Made by a program: the position numbers and the translations under genes | The notes under the pieces: generated by a model | What the model was told of the DNA's origin: nothing | Seen by the model: only the letters and a program-made list of their open reading frames with translations | Database searches by the model: none | Part shown: positions 26,106-37,697 of the stretch, piece by piece | Layout of the letters: each line of letters opens with the position of its first letter | Numbering within the stretch: position 1 is the stretch's first letter | Assembly (NCBI RefSeq): GCF_002288005.1 | Contig: NZ_CP016771.1 | Coordinates: forward strand, 62,001 to 126,000 | DNA: 64,000 nucleotides | From: Candidatus Nanopelagicus hibericus | GTDB lineage: Bacteria > Actinomycetota > Actinomycetes > Nanopelagicales > Nanopelagicaceae | Reading direction: 5' to 3'

Positions 26106-26660
26106 ATGGGTTTAGAAGAAAAATTACCAAGTGGGTTTTTGTTAACTACGGTTGAAAAACTTGCTGGTTATATGCGAAAGAACTCATTATGGCCAGCAAC
26201 CTTTGGTTTAGCATGTTGTGCGATTGAGATGATGGCGGCAGGTGCTGGTAGATATGACTTAGCAAGATTTGGAATGGAAGTATTTCGTGCCTCCCCTAGG
26301 CAGGCAGATTTAATGATTGTTGCTGGCAGAGTAAGTAACAAAATGGCGCCAGTTGTTCGTCAAGTTTATGATCAAATGGCTGGCCCAAAATGGAGTATCG
26401 CCATGGGAGCTTGTGCTTCTTCAGGTGGCATGTTTAATAACTATGCGATTGTGCAAGGTGTTGATCACATAATTCCAGTAGATATCTATTTACCTGGTTG
26501 TCCACCAAGGCCTGAGATGTTGATGGATGCAATTCTAAAATTACATGAGCAAATTGGTAATGAAAAATTAGGTGCAAATCGCGAGAAAATAATTAAAGAG
26601 GTAGAGGCAGCGGCGCTCGCCGCAAAGCCAACTCATCAATTAAAAGGATTATTGGCATGA
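26106..26660 (+). CDS. nuoB: NADH-quinone oxidoreductase subunit B
   Basis: A 184 aa subunit carrying the terminal Fe-S cluster N2 that reduces quinone. The start is ATG 26106, with GGAGTGGGAT just upstream inside nuoA. Cluster ligands are seen in [10 protein letters not shown] (paired cysteines), GACASSGG and [10 protein letters not shown]. The quinone-site segment is [12 protein letters not shown]. It overlaps nuoC by 4 nt. Confidence 0.96.
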   Translation: MGLEEKLPSGFLLTTVEKLAGYMRKNSLWPATFGLACCAIEMMAAGAGRYDLARFGMEVFRASPRQADLMIVAGRVSNKMAPVVRQVYDQMAGPKWSIAMGACASSGGMFNNYAIVQGVDHIIPVDIYLPGCPPRPEMLMDAILKLHEQIGNEKLGANREKIIKEVEAAALAAKPTHQLKGLLA

Positions 26661-27286
26661 GCGAAAAAGGAATGTTTGGTATTCAAGGAAGTGGTGATAC
26701 TTCAGGTTTCGGTGGCTTGGTAAATACAACCGTAACGGTTGGTTCAACCGAACGTCCATTTGGTGGATATTTTGATCAGGTTGCTGATGATTTAGAGCGT
26801 GCTTATCCACTTTTTAGTGATGCGATCGAGAAGGTAGTTGTGGATCGAGGCGAGCTGACATTGTTTGTGAAGCGCGATCGATTATTTGACGTGGCAAAGG
26901 TTTTGCGGGATCAACTTAGATTTGAAATGTGTATCAGCGTAAGTGGCGCACATTATCCAAGTGAAGTAGGACGGGAATTACACTCGGTTTATTCGCTACT
27001 TTCAATCACTAGAAATCAAAGAATTAGATTAGAGGTTTGTGTATCTGAAAAAGATCCTCACCTGCCTTCACTAGTTGAGGTCTGGGCAGGAACCAATTGG
27101 CATGAGCGTGAAACTTACGACATGTTTGGAATTATTTTTGATAACCATCCAGGCTTAACTCGCATTTTGATGCCAGATGATTGGTCTGGATTTCCGCAAC
27201 GAAAAGATTATCCACTTGGCGGAATCGAGATTGAATATAAGGGTGCAACTATTCCAGCACCATCTGAGCGTAGGAGTTATAAGTGA
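26657..27286 (+). CDS. nuoC: NADH-quinone oxidoreductase subunit C
   Basis: A 209 aa hydrophilic subunit (30 kDa family), separate from NuoD as in most bacteria outside the enterics. The family signature [18 protein letters not shown] is near 152-170, followed by [10 protein letters not shown] and RKDYPLGG. An N-terminal Gly-rich stretch of about 40 residues precedes the conserved domain. It overlaps nuoD by 4 nt. Confidence 0.95.
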   Translation: MSEKGMFGIQGSGDTSGFGGLVNTTVTVGSTERPFGGYFDQVADDLERAYPLFSDAIEKVVVDRGELTLFVKRDRLFDVAKVLRDQLRFEMCISVSGAHYPSEVGRELHSVYSLLSITRNQRIRLEVCVSEKDPHLPSLVEVWAGTNWHERETYDMFGIIFDNHPGLTRILMPDDWSGFPQRKDYPLGGIEIEYKGATIPAPSERRSYK

Positions 27287-28623
27287 GTACATTCACCGAT
27301 CCATACGCATCTACACAAGAAACTACTGAAGGTCGGGTTTACTCCGTTACCGGAGGCGATTGGGATGCACTAGTTACTGAAATTGGCGCCACAAAGGAAG
27401 AGCGTGTGGTTTTAAACATGGGACCACAACATCCTTCTACTCACGGTGTATTGCGATTAATTCTTGAATTAGAGGGTGAAACAATCACTGAGACCCGATG
27501 TGGAATTGGTTATCTACATACGGGCATTGAGAAAAATACTGAATTTAGAAACTGGACCCAAGGCGTAACTTTTGTAACCAGAATGGATTATTTGTCACCA
27601 ATATTTAATGAAACTGCCTACTGCCTTGGTGTAGAAAAACTTCTTGGAATAACAAATGATGTCACTGAACGGGCTACTGTAATTCGAGTAATGATGATGG
27701 AATTTAATCGCATCTCATCCCACATGGTCGCGTTAGGAACTGGTGCGCTTGAATTAGGGGCACTCTCACCAATGATCTTCGCATTTAGGGAGCGGGAAAA
27801 GGTATTAGATATTTTTGAATTACTCTCTGGTTTGCGAATGAATATGGCATATATCCGTCCCGGAGGTTTAGCTCAGGATCTGCCAGCTGATGCCTTAAGC
27901 AAGATAAAAGCAACGGTTAAGGACTTAAGACATAGCTTTAAAGATAATGAAAAACTCTTGGTTGGTAATTCAATCTTTATGAAGCGTACCCAAGGAATTG
28001 GTTACTTAGATTTAGCTGGCTGCACAACACTTGGCATAACAGGTCCAGTGCTTCGAGCAACTGGTCTGGCTTGGGATTTGAGAAAAGCACAGCCATATTG
28101 TGGTTATGAAAATTACCAGTTTGATATTCCAACCACAGATAGTTGTGATGTTTACGGTCGATTTTTAATCAGAATGCAGGAGCTAGAGCAGTCATTGAGA
28201 ATTATTGAGCAGTGTGTAACAAAACTAGAGAAACTAGAGGGACAACCTGTAATGGTTGCGGATAAGAAGATCGCTTGGCCATCGCAATTATCTGTGGGGG
28301 CAGATGGAATGGGTAATTCACTAAATCACATCAGAGAGATAATGGGTGAATCAATGGAAGCGTTGATTCATCACTTTAAGTTGGTAACTGAAGGATTTAG
28401 AGTTCCAGCAGGTCAGGTTTACACCGCAATTGAATCTCCAAGAGGTGAGCTTGGTGCTCACCTAGTTTCTGATGGTGGTACCCGTCCTTATCGTGTCCAC
28501 TTCCGTGACCCATCTTTTAATAATTTGCAATCAACTGCAGCGATGTGTGAGGGTGGTCAAATTTCAGATGTAATTGCAGCGGTGGCTTCAATTGATCCAG
28601 TAATGGGTGGGGTTGATCGATAA
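27283..28623 (+). CDS. nuoD: NADH-quinone oxidoreductase subunit D
   Basis: A 446 aa subunit (49 kDa family) forming the quinone-binding cavity with NuoB. GTG start overlapping the nuoC stop. Motifs: [15 protein letters not shown] near 43-57 with the quinone-site His, [16 protein letters not shown] and the C-terminal [12 protein letters not shown]. The stop overlaps the nuoE ATG by one base (TAATG). Confidence 0.96.
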   Translation: MSTFTDPYASTQETTEGRVYSVTGGDWDALVTEIGATKEERVVLNMGPQHPSTHGVLRLILELEGETITETRCGIGYLHTGIEKNTEFRNWTQGVTFVTRMDYLSPIFNETAYCLGVEKLLGITNDVTERATVIRVMMMEFNRISSHMVALGTGALELGALSPMIFAFREREKVLDIFELLSGLRMNMAYIRPGGLAQDLPADALSKIKATVKDLRHSFKDNEKLLVGNSIFMKRTQGIGYLDLAGCTTLGITGPVLRATGLAWDLRKAQPYCGYENYQFDIPTTDSCDVYGRFLIRMQELEQSLRIIEQCVTKLEKLEGQPVMVADKKIAWPSQLSVGADGMGNSLNHIREIMGESMEALIHHFKLVTEGFRVPAGQVYTAIESPRGELGAHLVSDGGTRPYRVHFRDPSFNNLQSTAAMCEGGQISDVIAAVASIDPVMGGVDR

Positions 28624-29249
28624 TGGCGTACACATCAGATCAAATTTCAATAATGGATTCGATAATTGCAAGATATCCACGTAAGCGATCTGCAATTATG
28701 CCGTTGCTGCATTACACACAATCAATTGATGGATATATAACCAATGAAGCAATTGAATTGATTGGCGAAAAATTAGAGCTGGCAACCGCGGAAGTAAATG
28801 CCGTCTCATCATTTTATACTCAGTATAAAACTAAGCCAGTTGGCGAATATCATGTTGGTATCTGTACAAATACCTTATGTGCAGTCATGGGTGGCGATTT
28901 AATATTTGATTCAGTAAAAGAGCATCTTGGCATTGAAAATGATGGTGTTACAAGTGACGGGAAAGTTTCAGTGGAACATATCGAGTGCAACGCAGCGTGT
29001 GATTATGCACCAGTGGTAATGGTCAATTGGGAGTTTTATGACAATCAAACTGTGCAATCAGTCAAAGATTTAGTTGATAGTGCAAGAGCTGGCACTCCAC
29101 CGGCGCCAACTAGAGGTCCAAAAACTTTAAGAACATGGAAACAAAACTCTGCTGTCTTGGCAGGAATTTCAGATGGACTTGCGAATGAAGGAGTACAAGC
29201 CGGGGATGCAACCTTGCTTGGTTTAAAGAAAGCAAAGGGTGGAGCATGA
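28623..29249 (+). CDS. nuoE: NADH-quinone oxidoreductase subunit E
   Basis: A 208 aa thioredoxin-fold subunit binding [2Fe-2S] cluster N1a. Ligands occur in GICTNTLC (C-x4-C) and IECNAACDYAP (C-x3-C). The AVSSFYTQYKTKPVG segment is family-specific. About 50 residues follow the last ligands and carry a poorly conserved C-terminal tail. It overlaps nuoF by 4 nt. Confidence 0.94.
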   Translation: MAYTSDQISIMDSIIARYPRKRSAIMPLLHYTQSIDGYITNEAIELIGEKLELATAEVNAVSSFYTQYKTKPVGEYHVGICTNTLCAVMGGDLIFDSVKEHLGIENDGVTSDGKVSVEHIECNAACDYAPVVMVNWEFYDNQTVQSVKDLVDSARAGTPPAPTRGPKTLRTWKQNSAVLAGISDGLANEGVQAGDATLLGLKKAKGGA

Positions 29250-30550
29250 GTAAATTAACTCCAGTTCTTTCGGCGCATTGGGATGAGCCAGATTCATTTA
29301 CTATCGCTGGATATAAGCGTCATGGAGGTTATGGCGCTGTTTTAAAAGCTTTGGAAATGAAGCCTGATGAAATAATTCAGTTGGTAAAAGATTCAGGATT
29401 GCGCGGTCGTGGTGGCGCAGGATTTCCAACTGGTAATAAATGGGGATTTATTCCGCAAGGAGATAATAAAGAACATTACTTTGTAGTCAACGCAGATGAG
29501 TCTGAGCCAGGCACTTGTAAAGATACGCCGCTGTTGATGGCAAACCCACATGTATTAATTGAGGGCATAATTATTGGCTCCTATGCGATCAGAGCAAACT
29601 ATGCATTTATTTATATTCGAGGTGAGGTAACCCATGTAGTTCGCAGAGTTCAGCAAGCAATAGAGGATGCTTATGCAGCTGGATTATTAGGTAAGAACAT
29701 TTTAGGAAAAGGATTTGATTTAGAGTTGGTATTACATGTTGGTGCCGGTGCATACATATGTGGTGAAGAGACTGCGCTACTTGATTCACTAGAGGGATTT
29801 CGTGGTCAACCTCGACTACGTCCGCCATTTCCTGCGATTGCAGGTTTATATGCAAAACCAACAGTGGTAAATAATGTGGAATCAGTCGCCTCCGTGCCAG
29901 CAATTATTAATAATGGCGTTGCTTGGTTTAATAGCTTAGGTACTGAAAAAAGTAAGGGCTTCACGCTTTACTCTTTGTCTGGACATGTAAATAATCCAGG
30001 ACAATTTGAAGCACCTCTTGGAATTACCTTACGTGAATTACTTGAGATTGCTGGCGGTGTAAGAAAAGGACATAAATTAAAGTTTTGGACACCAGGTGGA
30101 TCATCAACTCCTATATTTACTGATGCGCATCTTGATACTCCACTTGATTACGAGGGTGTAGCAGCTGCGGGCTCAATGCTTGGCACTAAAGCATTGCAGA
30201 TTTTTGATGAGACAACATGTGTTGTCCGAGCAGTACTGCGCTGGACTGAGTTTTATAAACATGAATCATGTGGCAAGTGCACACCATGCCGAGAAGGAAC
30301 TTGGTGGATGGTGCAGGTATTAAAAGATTTAGATGCGGGTAAAGGAAGTGAAGCAGATTTAGATAAGTTGTTAGATCTATGTGACAACATCATGGGTAGA
30401 TCGTTTTGCGCATTGGCAGATGGCGCAGCAAGTCCAATTATTTCCTCACTTAAGTATTTCCGCCAAGAGTACCTAGACCACCTATCTGCTGGTGAGTGTC
30501 CATTTGATCCAATGGCTGCAACACTGTTTGAAACCTCAGGTGTCAAATGA
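29246..30550 (+). CDS. nuoF: NADH-quinone oxidoreductase subunit F
   Basis: A 434 aa subunit holding FMN, the NADH site and cluster N3. The NADH/FMN loop GLRGRGGAGFPTGNKW is near 51-66. FMN-contact residues appear in NADESEPGT and GAGAYICGEETALLDSLEG. The [4Fe-4S] ligands are in ESCGKCTPCREGT near 346-358 plus a later CALAD Cys. The C-terminal CPFDP is usual. It overlaps nuoG by 4 nt. Confidence 0.96.
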   Translation: MSKLTPVLSAHWDEPDSFTIAGYKRHGGYGAVLKALEMKPDEIIQLVKDSGLRGRGGAGFPTGNKWGFIPQGDNKEHYFVVNADESEPGTCKDTPLLMANPHVLIEGIIIGSYAIRANYAFIYIRGEVTHVVRRVQQAIEDAYAAGLLGKNILGKGFDLELVLHVGAGAYICGEETALLDSLEGFRGQPRLRPPFPAIAGLYAKPTVVNNVESVASVPAIINNGVAWFNSLGTEKSKGFTLYSLSGHVNNPGQFEAPLGITLRELLEIAGGVRKGHKLKFWTPGGSSTPIFTDAHLDTPLDYEGVAAAGSMLGTKALQIFDETTCVVRAVLRWTEFYKHESCGKCTPCREGTWWMVQVLKDLDAGKGSEADLDKLLDLCDNIMGRSFCALADGAASPIISSLKYFRQEYLDHLSAGECPFDPMAATLFETSGVK

Positions 30551-32892
30551 GTATTCAAGAGTTAAGTACTGAGCAAGAGGTAGAGATGATCACCTGTGTG
30601 ATCGATGGCTTTGAAGTAACAGTTCCAAAGGGAACTTTAGTTATCAGGGCTGCAGAAAAACTAGGGATTCAAATTCCAAGATTTTGCGATCATCCATTGC
30701 TTGAACCAGCTGGTGCTTGCCGGCAATGTTTAGTTGATATTGAAATAAATGGCAGAGCATTTCCAAAACCACAGGCATCCTGCACAATCCCAGTTGAAAA
30801 AGGAATGGTGGTTAAGACCCAACTTACCTCCCCAGTTGCGGACAAAGCTCAAAAGGGAATTATGGAGTTACTACTAATTAATCACCCACTTGATTGCCCG
30901 GTTTGCGATAAGGGTGGTGAGTGTCCTCTACAAAATCAGGCGATGTCTAATGGTCGAGCAGAGTCTAGATTTGAAGGTGAAAAGCGAGTCTTTGAAAAGC
31001 CAGTGGCGATTTCATCACAGGTTTTATTGGATAGAGAGCGTTGTGTGCTTTGCGCTCGCTGCACTAGATTTTCTGAACAAATCGCTGGTGATCCTTTTAT
31101 TACATTGAACGAACGAGGCGCACTACAACAAGTAGGAATCTATGAAGATGAACCTTTTGATTCTTATTACTCCGGTAACACTGTACAAATCTGTCCAGTT
31201 GGAGCATTGACTGGAACCTCATATCGATTCCGCGCTCGACCATTTGATTTAGTTTCAACCAACTCTGCCTGCGAACACTGCGCATCAGGATGCGCAATGC
31301 GCACTGATGTTAGACGAGGTAAAACACTGCGCAGATTAGCTGGTGAGGATTCAGAGGTTAATGAAGAGTGGAATTGCGATAAAGGCCGTTGGGCTTTTAA
31401 GTATGAGGTAGCAAAAAATAGAGTTACCAAACCACTTATAAGAGATGAAAATGGTTTATTGCAAGAAGCATCATGGCCAGAGGCATTGGCAGCGGCTGCA
31501 GCAGGATTAAAAAATGTAACGGCTGGAGTATTAGTAGGTGGCCGGGTAACAGTTGAAGATGCTTACGGTTACAGCAAATTTGCTCGGGTTGCACTTAATA
31601 CCAATAACATTGATTTTCGTGCTCGCACTCACAGTAGTGAAGAATTAGATTTCCTGGCATCTACTCCCATCACTGCTACTTATAAAGATATTGATAAGGC
31701 AGATCATGTGGTGCTAATTAATTTTGAACCAGAGGATGAATCACCAATAATTTTCCTTAGAATTTACAAGCAGGTCAAAAAGCGCGCGATAAAAGTAAGT
31801 AGTATCGCAGCATTTGCTAGCAGGGGCAGTCAAAAGTTAAATGCAAATTTAATTAAAACTGCAACCGGAGCTGAGGTTGCGGCAATTAACTCAATTACTG
31901 GCCTAAGTAGTAAATCAGTGGTTTTAGTTGGTGAGCGAGCTGTGGAAACTCCAGGAGCATTATCGGCCGCGGCAAAGATTATTGCTACCAGTGGTGCAAA
32001 ATTAGGATGGATACCCCGCAGAGCAGGTGAGATGGGCGCGTTGTCAGCTGGTGCTGTGCCAAATTTATTACCGGGCAATAGACCTTTAGATAATGCATCT
32101 GCCAGAGTGGATATTGCAACAGTGTGGGGTAGTGAATCTTTACCTACTTCAACTGGAATGAGCACTATCGAAATTATTAATTCAGATCTGCAAGCAGTAG
32201 TTGTTGGTGGTGTTGATCCAATGGATATTTCACCTGACGCAAAGGTGAAACTATCAAAGAAATTTATAGTTTCTTTTGAAATTCGTCACAGCGATATTAC
32301 TGAAATTGCGCAAGTTGTTTTCCCAGTTGCTACCGTGGTTGAAAAAAATGGATCATTTATGGATTGGCAAGGCAAGGCTCGTAAGTTTGAATCTGCAGTT
32401 GATCAATCACTAAATCGCAGTGATGTAAGAATTCTTTCAATGCTTGCAGATGAAATTGGTAAGCCAATAAATTTACCAACCGTGAAGGCTGCTAGAAATG
32501 AGTTTGAATCTATCGGAAACTGGGATGGTGAGAGAGCTGCGATGAAAGCTACTGCTTCGTCCGAGATAAAATCTGTCAAAGCAGATGAAGCGTTTTTGTC
32601 CTCTTGGCGCAATTTGCTGGACAAGGGATCGTTACAAGATGGTGAAGAAAATCTCGCTGGTACCGCTCGCCAATCTGTTGTGGTGATTAGTCAATCCAGA
32701 GCAAATCTACTTTCCGTTAAAGAAAGTGATCTAGTAAGAGTTTCAAATGATTATGGCGCAGTAACTTTGCCGTGTGTAATTGAAGATATTGATGATTCCT
32801 CAGTTCACCTGCCAAGAAATTCAATCGGCAGTCAATTATTTAGAAACCTAGGCGTAGTTAGTAATTCAATTGTGAAGGTAGCCAAAGCATGA
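30547..32892 (+). CDS. nuoG: NADH-quinone oxidoreductase subunit G
   Basis: A 781 aa iron-sulfur subunit. Cluster ligands appear in order: the N-terminal [2Fe-2S] ferredoxin domain ([15 protein letters not shown]), the [17 protein letters not shown] His/Cys set, [17 protein letters not shown] with a later ICPVGA Cys, and a CEHCASGC set for a further [4Fe-4S] site as in actinobacterial and Thermus NuoG. The C-terminal half is a molybdopterin-oxidoreductase-like fold without visible cofactor-binding Cys or Ser. nuoH overlaps by 4 nt. Confidence 0.95.
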   Translation: MSIQELSTEQEVEMITCVIDGFEVTVPKGTLVIRAAEKLGIQIPRFCDHPLLEPAGACRQCLVDIEINGRAFPKPQASCTIPVEKGMVVKTQLTSPVADKAQKGIMELLLINHPLDCPVCDKGGECPLQNQAMSNGRAESRFEGEKRVFEKPVAISSQVLLDRERCVLCARCTRFSEQIAGDPFITLNERGALQQVGIYEDEPFDSYYSGNTVQICPVGALTGTSYRFRARPFDLVSTNSACEHCASGCAMRTDVRRGKTLRRLAGEDSEVNEEWNCDKGRWAFKYEVAKNRVTKPLIRDENGLLQEASWPEALAAAAAGLKNVTAGVLVGGRVTVEDAYGYSKFARVALNTNNIDFRARTHSSEELDFLASTPITATYKDIDKADHVVLINFEPEDESPIIFLRIYKQVKKRAIKVSSIAAFASRGSQKLNANLIKTATGAEVAAINSITGLSSKSVVLVGERAVETPGALSAAAKIIATSGAKLGWIPRRAGEMGALSAGAVPNLLPGNRPLDNASARVDIATVWGSESLPTSTGMSTIEIINSDLQAVVVGGVDPMDISPDAKVKLSKKFIVSFEIRHSDITEIAQVVFPVATVVEKNGSFMDWQGKARKFESAVDQSLNRSDVRILSMLADEIGKPINLPTVKAARNEFESIGNWDGERAAMKATASSEIKSVKADEAFLSSWRNLLDKGSLQDGEENLAGTARQSVVVISQSRANLLSVKESDLVRVSNDYGAVTLPCVIEDIDDSSVHLPRNSIGSQLFRNLGVVSNSIVKVAKA

Positions 32893-34112
32893 GTAATGCA
32901 GAATTAATTGGCCAAGATCCAGGCTGGATTATTGCTTTAAAAGGTCTAATTGTTTTTGCTGCGTGTGTTTTTCTAACCATCATGTCAGTGTGGGGTGAGA
33001 GACGAATAGTTGCCAGAATGCAGCAGCGCAGTGGTCCAAACCGAGTAGGAAAGTTTGGTTTACTCCAAGCTTTAGTTGATGGCGTGAAGTTGGCATTAAA
33101 AGAGGATTTGATTCCAAAAGCTGCCGATCGAATCGTATTTGTTTTAGCACCAATAATTAGCACAACTGCTTGTTTTATGGCTTTTGCTGTAATTCCAATG
33201 ACCGGGCCAGTTAATTTCTTTGGCCAACAAACTGCGATGCAATTAACAGACCTATCAGTTGGTGTGCTTTATGTACTAGCGATCGCATCCGTTGGAGTTT
33301 ATGGAATTGTCTTAGCTGGCTGGTCCTCAGGCTCAACATATCCATTGCTTGGCGGTCTTCGCTCATCAGCACAAGTAATCTCATATGAAGTGGCAATGGG
33401 CTTGTCTTTGGTCGCAGTATTTATTTATGCAGGTTCAATGTCCACATCTGAAATTGTGGCAGCACAAGATCAGTGGTGGTATGCAGTAGTTCTGTTTCCA
33501 TCTTTTATTATTTATATGATTTCAATGGTTGGTGAAACCAATCGTGCACCATTTGATTTAGCAGAGGCAGAGGGTGAATTAGTAGGTGGATTCCATACTG
33601 AGTACTCCTCATTAAAGTTTGCTTTATTCTTCCTGTCTGAATATGTAAATATGATCGCGGTTTCTGCCCTTGCTACAACATTATTCCTAGGTGGTTACCG
33701 AGCACTTCCTGGTCTTGGTTTTACCGAACAGTGGCTGGGTGGTTGGTTTACATTATTTTGGTTCTTGATAAAAGTCTTGGCATTTTTCTTTGTTTTCGTT
33801 TGGTTAAGAGGTACTTTGCCGCGACTTCGCTACGACCAATTTATGAAGTTCGGCTGGAAGGTATTAATTCCATTCTCGCTGGCCTGGATCATGGTGGTAG
33901 CAACATTAAGAGTTTTATCACAGCAGAATGCTCCAAGATTGGTAATTTTTGCCTTTGTCTTTGCAGTGGCGCTTATTTATTTAGCGGTGACATCATTAGT
34001 TGACCGCAAGCAAAATCAGATTAAAAAAGCCGCAAATTTGATAGATGGTAATGAACCAGAATTTCCTATACCAGCAATACCAACCTCTAGAGTGGAGCAA
34101 TTAAATGGCTGA
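32889..34112 (+). CDS. nuoH: NADH-quinone oxidoreductase subunit H
   Basis: A 407 aa membrane subunit with eight helices linking the quinone site to the proton-pumping arm. Signatures: [36 protein letters not shown] split near 35-70, the acidic loop [20 protein letters not shown], and the late RLRYDQFM. The C-terminal tail of about 45 residues is extramembrane. It overlaps nuoI by 8 nt. Confidence 0.96.
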   Translation: MSNAELIGQDPGWIIALKGLIVFAACVFLTIMSVWGERRIVARMQQRSGPNRVGKFGLLQALVDGVKLALKEDLIPKAADRIVFVLAPIISTTACFMAFAVIPMTGPVNFFGQQTAMQLTDLSVGVLYVLAIASVGVYGIVLAGWSSGSTYPLLGGLRSSAQVISYEVAMGLSLVAVFIYAGSMSTSEIVAAQDQWWYAVVLFPSFIIYMISMVGETNRAPFDLAEAEGELVGGFHTEYSSLKFALFFLSEYVNMIAVSALATTLFLGGYRALPGLGFTEQWLGGWFTLFWFLIKVLAFFFVFVWLRGTLPRLRYDQFMKFGWKVLIPFSLAWIMVVATLRVLSQQNAPRLVIFAFVFAVALIYLAVTSLVDRKQNQIKKAANLIDGNEPEFPIPAIPTSRVEQLNG

Positions 34113-34728
34113 TGAATTACTGCCACGGCATCAAGAGTTTGGTCTGGCTAAATCGGATCAAGATAAAGCGCCTATTACAAACCAGGAGAGTGCAAGCTTT
34201 CCTAAACAACTTCTTGGTTTTTGGGTGACTTTTAAAACTATGTTTAAGAAAGTTAATACAGTGCAGTATCCAGAGGAGAAAGAGCCGACCGCTGAAAGAT
34301 TTCACGGCCGTCATCAGTTAAATCGCCATCCAGATGGATTAGAAAAATGCATTGGCTGTGAATTATGTGCCTGGGCATGTCCGGCAGATGCCATTTATGT
34401 AGAAGGTGCCGATAACAAAGAAGGTGAGCAATACTCCCCTGGCGAGCGTTACGGCAAGGTTTATCAAATAAATTATTTACGCTGCATATTTTGCGGATTA
34501 TGTATTGAGGCTTGTCCAACTAGAGCATTAACAATGACAAATGAATATGAACTTGCAGATAACACTAGAGCCAAATTAATCTTTGAAAAAGATGATTTGT
34601 TGGGACCCCTTCGCGCTGGCATGGTGCCACCGCCTCACCCAATGTATCCAAACACTGATGATGGAAACTATTACCGCGGTGAGGTAACTGGCTCACATCC
34701 ATCACAAGGAGTCGCAAAAAGTGATTAA
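34105..34728 (+). CDS. nuoI: NADH-quinone oxidoreductase subunit I
   Basis: A 207 aa ferredoxin-like subunit with clusters N6a and N6b. The two [4Fe-4S] motifs are [17 protein letters not shown] near 83-99 and [17 protein letters not shown] near 130-146. [14 protein letters not shown] precedes the first. It overlaps the nuoJ GTG start by 8 nt. Confidence 0.96.
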   Translation: MADELLPRHQEFGLAKSDQDKAPITNQESASFPKQLLGFWVTFKTMFKKVNTVQYPEEKEPTAERFHGRHQLNRHPDGLEKCIGCELCAWACPADAIYVEGADNKEGEQYSPGERYGKVYQINYLRCIFCGLCIEACPTRALTMTNEYELADNTRAKLIFEKDDLLGPLRAGMVPPPHPMYPNTDDGNYYRGEVTGSHPSQGVAKSD

Positions 34729-35503
34729 TTTAGCTTTAGATGTCGGCATAACTGCAACACCAGAGTCGTACCTATTTTATTTTTTAGCACCACTTTCAAT
34801 TTTGGCATCTCTTGGAATGCTTATAGTGAAAAAAGCAGTCCATTCAGCATTGCTGCTTGCTTGGGTAATGATTTCATTGGCAATTTTTTATATTGCCCAA
34901 GATGCACTTTTTCTGGGGATTGTGCAAATCGTTGTTTACACCGGAGCGGTAATGATGCTATTCCTATTTATATTAATGTTAGTTGGTGTAGATACCTCTG
35001 ATTCACTGGAAGAAAATATTCCAGGCCTAAGACCAATTGCAATTGTTGCAGCCATTGGTTTTGGTGGATTATTAGTTTCATTGATTGCTCGCGCAACATT
35101 TGGTAGGCCAATATATGGATTAAGTGCAGCAAATGCTGAAGGAAATGCATTTGGTATTGCAGAGCAGTTATTTACAAAATATGTGTTTGCATTTGAGGTT
35201 GTGTCAGCTCTGCTGATTACGGCGGCAATCGGTGCAATGGTTTTGGGGCATAGTCAAAAAACAAGATCTCAGTTTGCACAGCGTGATCTTTCTATTGCCC
35301 GATTTAGAAAAGGTGAGTTAAAGGATGCGGCTGGACTACCGAGTGCTGGTGTTTATGCACTTCATAACGCGGTAGATGTCCCGGCCCTGCTACCAACTGG
35401 AAAGGCTGCACCAACTTCAATTTCCAATGTTCTACAAGCTCGTGGCGACATGATTGAAAGCGCCAATTTCCAAATGAAAGAGGAAGACGAGGAGGAAAAG
35501 TAA
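34721..35503 (+). CDS. nuoJ: NADH-quinone oxidoreductase subunit J
   Basis: A 260 aa membrane subunit with five helices in the first 180 residues and a long hydrophilic C-terminal tail ending in EEDEEEK, as in other actinobacterial NuoJ proteins. The third-helix segment [23 protein letters not shown] carries the pi-bulge region linked to coupling. GTG start. The stop shares one base with the nuoK ATG. Confidence 0.94.
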   Translation: MINLALDVGITATPESYLFYFLAPLSILASLGMLIVKKAVHSALLLAWVMISLAIFYIAQDALFLGIVQIVVYTGAVMMLFLFILMLVGVDTSDSLEENIPGLRPIAIVAAIGFGGLLVSLIARATFGRPIYGLSAANAEGNAFGIAEQLFTKYVFAFEVVSALLITAAIGAMVLGHSQKTRSQFAQRDLSIARFRKGELKDAAGLPSAGVYALHNAVDVPALLPTGKAAPTSISNVLQARGDMIESANFQMKEEDEEEK

Positions 35504-35802
35504 TGGATATCGCTAATTATCTTTATCTTTCCGCAATCCTTTTCACAATTGGTGCAATTGGTGTTGTGGTTCGACGCAACTCAATAGTAGTTTTTATGTG
35601 TATTGAATTAATGCTGAACGCAGCAAATCTTGCATTTGTAACCTTTGCCAGGATAAACAGCAATCTAGAGGGGCAAGTAGTTGCCTTTTTCACTATGGTT
35701 GTGGCAGCTTGTGAAGTGGTCGTTGGACTCGCAATCATTGTGACCATATATCGATCACGCCGCTCGGCATCAATTGATGATGCAAGTTTGTTGAAGCGCT
35801 GA
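35503..35802 (+). CDS. nuoK: NADH-quinone oxidoreductase subunit K
   Basis: A 99 aa three-helix antiporter-like (MnhC type) subunit. The conserved membrane glutamates are visible in [14 protein letters not shown] (helix 2) and [13 protein letters not shown] (helix 3). The stop overlaps the nuoL start by one base. Confidence 0.96.
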   Translation: MDIANYLYLSAILFTIGAIGVVVRRNSIVVFMCIELMLNAANLAFVTFARINSNLEGQVVAFFTMVVAACEVVVGLAIIVTIYRSRRSASIDDASLLKR

Positions 35803-37697
35803 TGATACAAACTTCAGCTAACTTAGCTTGGCTAATAGCACTTCCACTATTTAGTTCAGCAATTTTGTTATTAATTGGCAGACGAGCAAACTCTTGGGGT
35901 CATGTGATGGCCTGCATAGTCTCTGCTTCAACATTCACAATTGGCTTAGTTGAGTTTTTTGCGATGCAATCTAGGTCTGAAGAAAATCGTGCTGTTACCC
36001 AAAAGCTATTTACCTGGATTTCAGTTGGTTCATTTAACGTCGATGCGGCATTGCTTTTAGACCAATTATCGATTTGTTTTGTCCTACTAATCACTGGCGT
36101 TGGAACCTTGATTCATGTTTATTCAATCGCGTATATGTCACATGATCTAGATCGACGCAGATTTTTTGCTTATTTAAACCTATTTATCGCCGCCATGCTT
36201 TTATTAGTTCTTGGAGACTCATACCTAAATCTTTATGTGGGTTGGGAAGGAGTTGGCTTAGCCTCCTATTTGTTAATCGGATTCTGGAATCAAAAGCCAG
36301 CTTATGCAACTGCTGCTAAAAAAGCTTTTGTCGCCAATCGAGTTGGTGATGTCGGCCTATCACTTGCAATCATGATCGCTTTTGCAACCTTTGGCGAAGT
36401 TTCATTCTCAGGTATTAAAGAGCAGACTGAGTTGGCTTCAACTACTCAATTAACTGCAATTGGTTTGATGTTGTTGCTAGCTGCCTGTGGTAAGTCAGCG
36501 CAATTCCCATTGCAATCCTGGCTGGGAGATGCGATGGCGGGTCCAACACCAGTTTCAGCACTTATCCACGCTGCAACTATGGTTACAGCAGGCGTTTATT
36601 TAATTACTAGATCCAATTTTATTTTCGATGCAGCTCCAACTGCGCAACTTATGGTAATCATTGTTGGCGGCATAACACTTCTGTTTGGAGCAATCATTGG
36701 TACAGCAAAAGATGATATTAAAAAGGCATTAGCCGCATCGACAATGTCACAGATCGGATACATGATCTTAGCAACGGGCCTTGGTCCAATCGGCTACGCC
36801 TTTGCAATTATGCATTTACTAACCCATGGTTTTTTTAAGGCAAGTATGTTTTTGGGTGCTGGTTCGGTAATGCACGGCATGAAAGATGAAGTAAATATGC
36901 GAAAGTATGGCGGAATTGGAAAGTTTATGCCGATAACCTTTTTAACATTCGGTCTAGGTTACCTAGCAATTATCGGTGTTCCACCATTTGCTGGCTTTTA
37001 CTCCAAAGACAAAATTATCGAAACAGCATTTAATGCTGGTGGCAGCAAAGGTTTGCTTCTAGGAATTGCCACATTACTTGGTGCAATGATCACCGCCTTT
37101 TACATGACAAGAGTTGTTTTACTTACTTTTTTTGGCAATGAGCGGTGGGGGCATAAGGATGAGCCTGCCGAAAGCCCAGCACTTATGTTGATTCCAATTG
37201 GATTGCTCTCAGTTGGGTCGGTTGTCTCTGGATTTTTCTTAGCACGTGGTGAAGCACTAGTGCATTGGTTGGAGCCAGTGGTTAATCCACTTAAAGAACA
37301 CCACTCGGAAGAGTTTTTATCACCCATTATCGTTTCATTACTAACCATTACTGCGGTAATTATTGGTGTAGCTATAGCGGTTAATAAATATCGTGGCGCA
37401 CAAGCAGATTTGGCTCCAGAAAAAGTTTCCATACTTACCGCTGCAGCAAGAAAGGATCTATTCCAAGATAGCTTGAATGAAGCTGCATTTATGCGCCCTG
37501 GCCAATCATTGGTAAGTAGATTGCTTAAGATCGATTATCTAGTTATTGACGGTTTAGTAAGAGCGGTAGGAAGTGTCTCAGTAACCGCTGCCAACAGAGT
37601 TAGGACTCTACAAAATGGCTATGTAAGAAGTTATGCATTGATGATGGTAATCGGGGCACTTGCGCTGATAGCGGTAATTTGGTCGGTGAGCGCATGA
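35802..37697 (+). CDS. nuoL: NADH-quinone oxidoreductase subunit L
   Basis: A 631 aa antiporter-like proton-pumping subunit with about 16 helices and the long lateral helix near the C terminus. Signatures: YLNLYVGWEGVGLASYLLIGFW with the conserved Glu, AKKAFVANRVGD, GDAMAGPTPVSALIHAATMVTAGVYL split around 230-255, and THGFFKASMFLGAGSVMH. The stop overlaps the nuoM start (ATGA). Confidence 0.96.
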   Translation: MIQTSANLAWLIALPLFSSAILLLIGRRANSWGHVMACIVSASTFTIGLVEFFAMQSRSEENRAVTQKLFTWISVGSFNVDAALLLDQLSICFVLLITGVGTLIHVYSIAYMSHDLDRRRFFAYLNLFIAAMLLLVLGDSYLNLYVGWEGVGLASYLLIGFWNQKPAYATAAKKAFVANRVGDVGLSLAIMIAFATFGEVSFSGIKEQTELASTTQLTAIGLMLLLAACGKSAQFPLQSWLGDAMAGPTPVSALIHAATMVTAGVYLITRSNFIFDAAPTAQLMVIIVGGITLLFGAIIGTAKDDIKKALAASTMSQIGYMILATGLGPIGYAFAIMHLLTHGFFKASMFLGAGSVMHGMKDEVNMRKYGGIGKFMPITFLTFGLGYLAIIGVPPFAGFYSKDKIIETAFNAGGSKGLLLGIATLLGAMITAFYMTRVVLLTFFGNERWGHKDEPAESPALMLIPIGLLSVGSVVSGFFLARGEALVHWLEPVVNPLKEHHSEEFLSPIIVSLLTITAVIIGVAIAVNKYRGAQADLAPEKVSILTAAARKDLFQDSLNEAAFMRPGQSLVSRLLKIDYLVIDGLVRAVGSVSVTAANRVRTLQNGYVRSYALMMVIGALALIAVIWSVSA